Assembly (NCBI GenBank): GCA_035578175.1
Contig: JAQMRL010000006.1
Span: 61,358,501 to 61,422,500, forward strand
Length of the DNA stretch: 64,000 nucleotides
Source: Catonia carolina
Lineage: Eukaryota > Arthropoda > Insecta > Hemiptera > Achilidae
Direction: 5' to 3'
In this document: piece after piece, positions 63,871-64,000 of the stretch
Layout of the letters: each line of letters starts with the position of its first letter
Position numbering within the stretch: position 1 is the first letter of the stretch
The notes under the pieces: model-generated
Seen by the model: only the letters and a program-made list of their open reading frames with translations
Told to the model about the DNA's origin: nothing
Databases searched by the model: none
Program-made: the position numbers and the translations under genes

Positions 63871-64000
63871 ATGGCTCCAAGAAAGGCAGTTCTTTGGCAC
63901 TGGAGGGAACCTCAAGCATAGAAGAGACAGACAGATCTAGATCCTACAATACACTAAACATATATATTAATTGCATAATTAGCAGAGAGTGAACTATCAT

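Noticed and set aside
1..64000. CRISPR array, operon, riboswitch or phage-type system
   Set aside because: No regular spacer array or bacterial gene layout. Introns, SINEs and LINEs make this clearly an animal nuclear genome.

Overview
The window is AT-rich, intron-rich insect nuclear DNA. Hemiptera is my guess from the style of protein and repeats; it is an inference, not proven. Everything clearly host-coding belongs to a tandem cluster of three odorant-binding protein (OBP) genes on the + strand. Gene 1 runs 248-16823, gene 2 runs 26041-37570, and gene 3 starts at 47389 and is incomplete at the right edge. Genes 1 and 2 have six coding exons with the same phases; exons 1-5 are 57, 70, 53, 36 and 118 nt in all three genes. 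Exon 1 encodes the signal peptide and exons 2-6 the six-cysteine domain, C1-X26-C2-X3-C3-X42-C4-X11-C5-X8-C6. Each gene has a TATA-like box exactly 29 nt upstream of a TCAGT initiator. Genes 2 and 3 are the youngest pair: their signal peptides, exon 5, intron starts and 5' flanks all match.

The rest is introns and intergenic DNA packed with transposable elements. About 18 copies of a ~395-bp CAA-tailed SINE-like element (called SINE-A here) occur, several with clean 10-bp target-site duplications. Three tRNA-derived SINE families (B, C, D) are also present. The tail of SINE-C matches the 3' end of a LINE remnant at 29.4-29.9 kb. A young Ty3/Gypsy LTR element (3006-6059) with identical 152-bp LTRs sits inside a SINE-A copy. 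At least six non-LTR retrotransposon remnants, two pogo/Tigger-like MITEs and several mariner remnants are present. A family with GGCAAGAGAAAGT termini recurs throughout.

Layout: 0.1-0.3 kb promoter and exon 1 of gene 1; 0.37-16.7 kb its TE-filled introns; 16.8-26.0 kb intergenic (SINEs, LINE ends, a 1.9-kb hairpin element, nested LINEs with a GC-rich island); 26.0-37.6 kb gene 2; 37.6-47.3 kb intergenic (SINEs and two long hairpin elements); 47.4-64.0 kb gene 3 (mariner remnants, a CpG-rich patch, LINE ends).

The most unusual signal is the number of long inverted-duplication (foldback) transposons. Two are mariner-like elements in which one half of the transposase gene is mirrored and the other half is lost. 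I saw no CRISPR array, no rRNA and no true tRNA gene.
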